This document shows positions 62,699-64,000 of a DNA stretch of 64,000 nt, one piece after another. The stretch is from positions 17,782 to 81,781 of the forward strand of contig NZ_LZJZ01000013.1 in assembly GCF_001667585.1 (NCBI RefSeq), in the 5' to 3' direction. The notes beneath the pieces were generated by a model. The model did no database searches. It was not told the origin of the DNA and saw nothing but the letters and a program-made list of their open reading frames with translations. The stretch comes from Mycobacterium sp. E2733 (lineage in GTDB: Bacteria > Actinomycetota > Actinomycetes > Mycobacteriales > Mycobacteriaceae). Position numbers and translations under genes: made by a program. How positions within the stretch are numbered: position 1 is the first letter of the stretch; each line of letters starts with the position of its first letter.

Positions 62699-64000
62699 GT
62701 GGCCCTCTACCGCAAGTACCGACCGGCAACCTTCGCCGAGGTGGTGGGGCAGGAGCACGTCACCGAGCCGCTGTCGATCGCTTTGGAAGCGGGCCGGATC
62801 AACCACGCCTATCTGTTCTCGGGGCCGCGCGGCTGCGGGAAAACCTCGTCGGCGCGCATCCTGGCGCGCTCGCTGAACTGCGTGCAGGGGCCGACGGCCA
62901 ATCCGTGCGGGGTGTGCGAGTCGTGCACGGCGCTGGCTCCGAACGCCCCGGGCAGCATCGACGTGGTGGAACTGGATGCTGCCAGCCACGGCGGCGTGGA
63001 CGACACCCGCGAGCTGCGGGACCGCGCGTTCTACGCGCCGGCGCAGTCCCGCTACCGGGTGTTCATCATCGACGAGGCGCACATGGTGACCACCGCGGGG
63101 TTCAACGCGCTGCTCAAGATCGTGGAGGAGCCGCCCGAGCACCTGATCTTCATCTTCGCCACCACCGAACCGGAGAAGGTGCTGCCGACGATCCGGTCGC
63201 GCACCCACCACTACCCGTTCCGGCTGCTGCCGCCGAAGACCATGCGGGCGTTGATCGGGCGGATCTGCGAGCAGGAGGGCGTCGTCGTCGACGACGCGGT
63301 TGTCCCGTTGGTGATCCGCGCGGGCGGCGGCTCACCCCGCGACACGCTGTCGGTGCTCGACCAGCTGCTGGCGGGTTCTGAGACCGGTCCCGAGGGGCCC
63401 CATGTCACCTATCCGCGGGCCCTCGGGCTGTTGGGCGCCACCGACGTCGCGCTGATCGACGACGCGGTGGACGCCCTCGCCGCGTCGGACGCCGAGGCGT
63501 TGTTCGGCGCGGTGGAGTCGGTGATCGATGCGGGCCACGACCCGCGGCGCTTCGCCACCGACCTGCTGGAGCGGTTCCGCGACCTCATCGTGCTGCAGGC
63601 GGTTCCGGACGCGGTCAGCCGCGGCGTGGTGGACGCCCCGGAGGACGTGCTCGACCGCATGCGCGACCAGGCCGTCCGCCTCGGGTCGGCCACCCTGACC
63701 CGCTACGCCGAGGTCGTGCAGGCGGGGCTGGGCGAGATGCGCGGCGCGACGGCGCCGCGCCTGCTGCTCGAGGTGGTTTGCGCGCGGCTGCTGCTGCCCT
63801 CGGCCAGCGACACGGAGTCGGCGCTGCTGCAGCGCGTCGAGCGGATCGAGACGCGGCTGGACCTGTCCATTCCCGCCTCCGAGACGGCCGCCGCGCACCC
63901 GCCGGCGGCGGCCGCGCCCGCGCGGACCCGCAAGGCCCCGCCCCAGGAGCCCGCATGGTCTTCGGCGGCAGCAGCCGGAACGGGTAGTGGTGGGTGGGGC
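62699..64000 (+). CDS. dnaX: DNA polymerase III subunit gamma/tau (3' end outside window)
   Basis: The frame is open from GTG 62699 to the window end (434 residues seen). Walker A GPRGCGKT is at 42-49, zinc-binding Cys61, Cys70, Cys73 and Cys76 follow, Walker B is IIDEAHMV (DEAH 125-128), and sensor 1 is FIFATTEPEKV. It is the clamp-loader ATPase that loads the beta clamp. The Ala/Pro-rich region after residue 395 leads towards the tau part beyond the window. No frameshift signal was noted. Confidence 0.95.
   Translation, partial: MALYRKYRPATFAEVVGQEHVTEPLSIALEAGRINHAYLFSGPRGCGKTSSARILARSLNCVQGPTANPCGVCESCTALAPNAPGSIDVVELDAASHGGVDDTRELRDRAFYAPAQSRYRVFIIDEAHMVTTAGFNALLKIVEEPPEHLIFIFATTEPEKVLPTIRSRTHHYPFRLLPPKTMRALIGRICEQEGVVVDDAVVPLVIRAGGGSPRDTLSVLDQLLAGSETGPEGPHVTYPRALGLLGATDVALIDDAVDALAASDAEALFGAVESVIDAGHDPRRFATDLLERFRDLIVLQAVPDAVSRGVVDAPEDVLDRMRDQAVRLGSATLTRYAEVVQAGLGEMRGATAPRLLLEVVCARLLLPSASDTESALLQRVERIETRLDLSIPASETAAAHPPAAAAPARTRKAPPQEPAWSSAAAAGTGSGGWG

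Noticed and set aside
62905..63381. Rightward frame inside dnaX
   Set aside because: Different register from the clearly conserved gamma/tau sequence; a shadow.

Overview
The window is high-GC actinobacterial DNA that reads as a slow-growing Mycobacterium, probably of the M. avium complex group or a close relative. From memory, both ends match the M. tuberculosis order Rv3759c to Rv3752c (proXVWZ, a conserved protein, tyrA, a TadA partner, tadA, tRNA-Ser) and Rv3731 to Rv3721c (ligC, LigD-like polymerase, cutinase, acidic-tail membrane protein, SRP RNA, aspC, dnaX), read in the opposite direction. Wax ester synthase/DGAT enzymes, F420-type LLM and PPOX oxidoreductases, P450s, cutinases, an LpqH-type lipoprotein and a 13E12-type HNH protein fit this assignment. 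The species is an inference.

Layout. 1-6.2 kb: osmoprotectant ABC transporter proXVWZ (proX cut by the window edge), tyrA, the TadA-associated protein, tadA and tRNA-Ser(CGA). 6.4-14.2 kb: accessory block with a small secreted protein, a CAP-domain protein, a Tat-type GH5-like glycosidase, a DUF2237 protein, and a catabolic-looking operon (frameshifted sulfotransferase, MBL-fold enzyme, SDR, VOC protein, LLM oxidoreductase). 14.2-20.7 kb: PfkB kinase, D-2-hydroxyacid dehydrogenase, and a TetR/SDR/reductase operon divergent from another SDR across a perfect 15-bp palindrome. 20.7-28.2 kb: lipid and xenobiotic genes (PlsC acyltransferase, long-chain reductase, WS/DGAT, Nudix, haloalkane dehalogenase, P450) and a membrane protein. 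28.2-32.4 kb: phage-type domain, 13E12 HNH protein, LigC and the LigD-like polymerase. 32.4-33.9 kb: a gene-poor stretch holding two tandem paralogous 42-43 codon genes for exported, lipoprotein-like peptides. 33.9-42.1 kb: secreted GH172 glycosidase, an operon of cysteine hydrolase, PLP decarboxylase and rhomboid-like protein, and a giant cyclase-STAND-LuxR regulator. 42.2-47.1 kb: a P450/TetR/PPOX/alcohol dehydrogenase/WS-DGAT cluster with two matching operator palindromes. 47.2-52.4 kb: epimerase, two cutinases, CsbD protein, serine hydrolase and a reductase paralogue. 52.4-58.3 kb: a CHAT protease and TPR partner with two unknown companion genes. 58.3-64 kb: LpqH-like lipoprotein, small genes, tRNA-Ser(GGA), ffs, aspC and the start of dnaX.

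The strongest candidates for an undescribed system are the split TPR plus CHAT-protease locus (56570-58261 and 55218-56573, with its companions at 52390-54830) and the tandem exported micropeptide genes (32593-32721 and 33240-33371). A 40-bp interspersed repeat occurs near both tRNA-Ser genes in opposite orientation, so the roughly 55-kb interior lies between inverted repeats.
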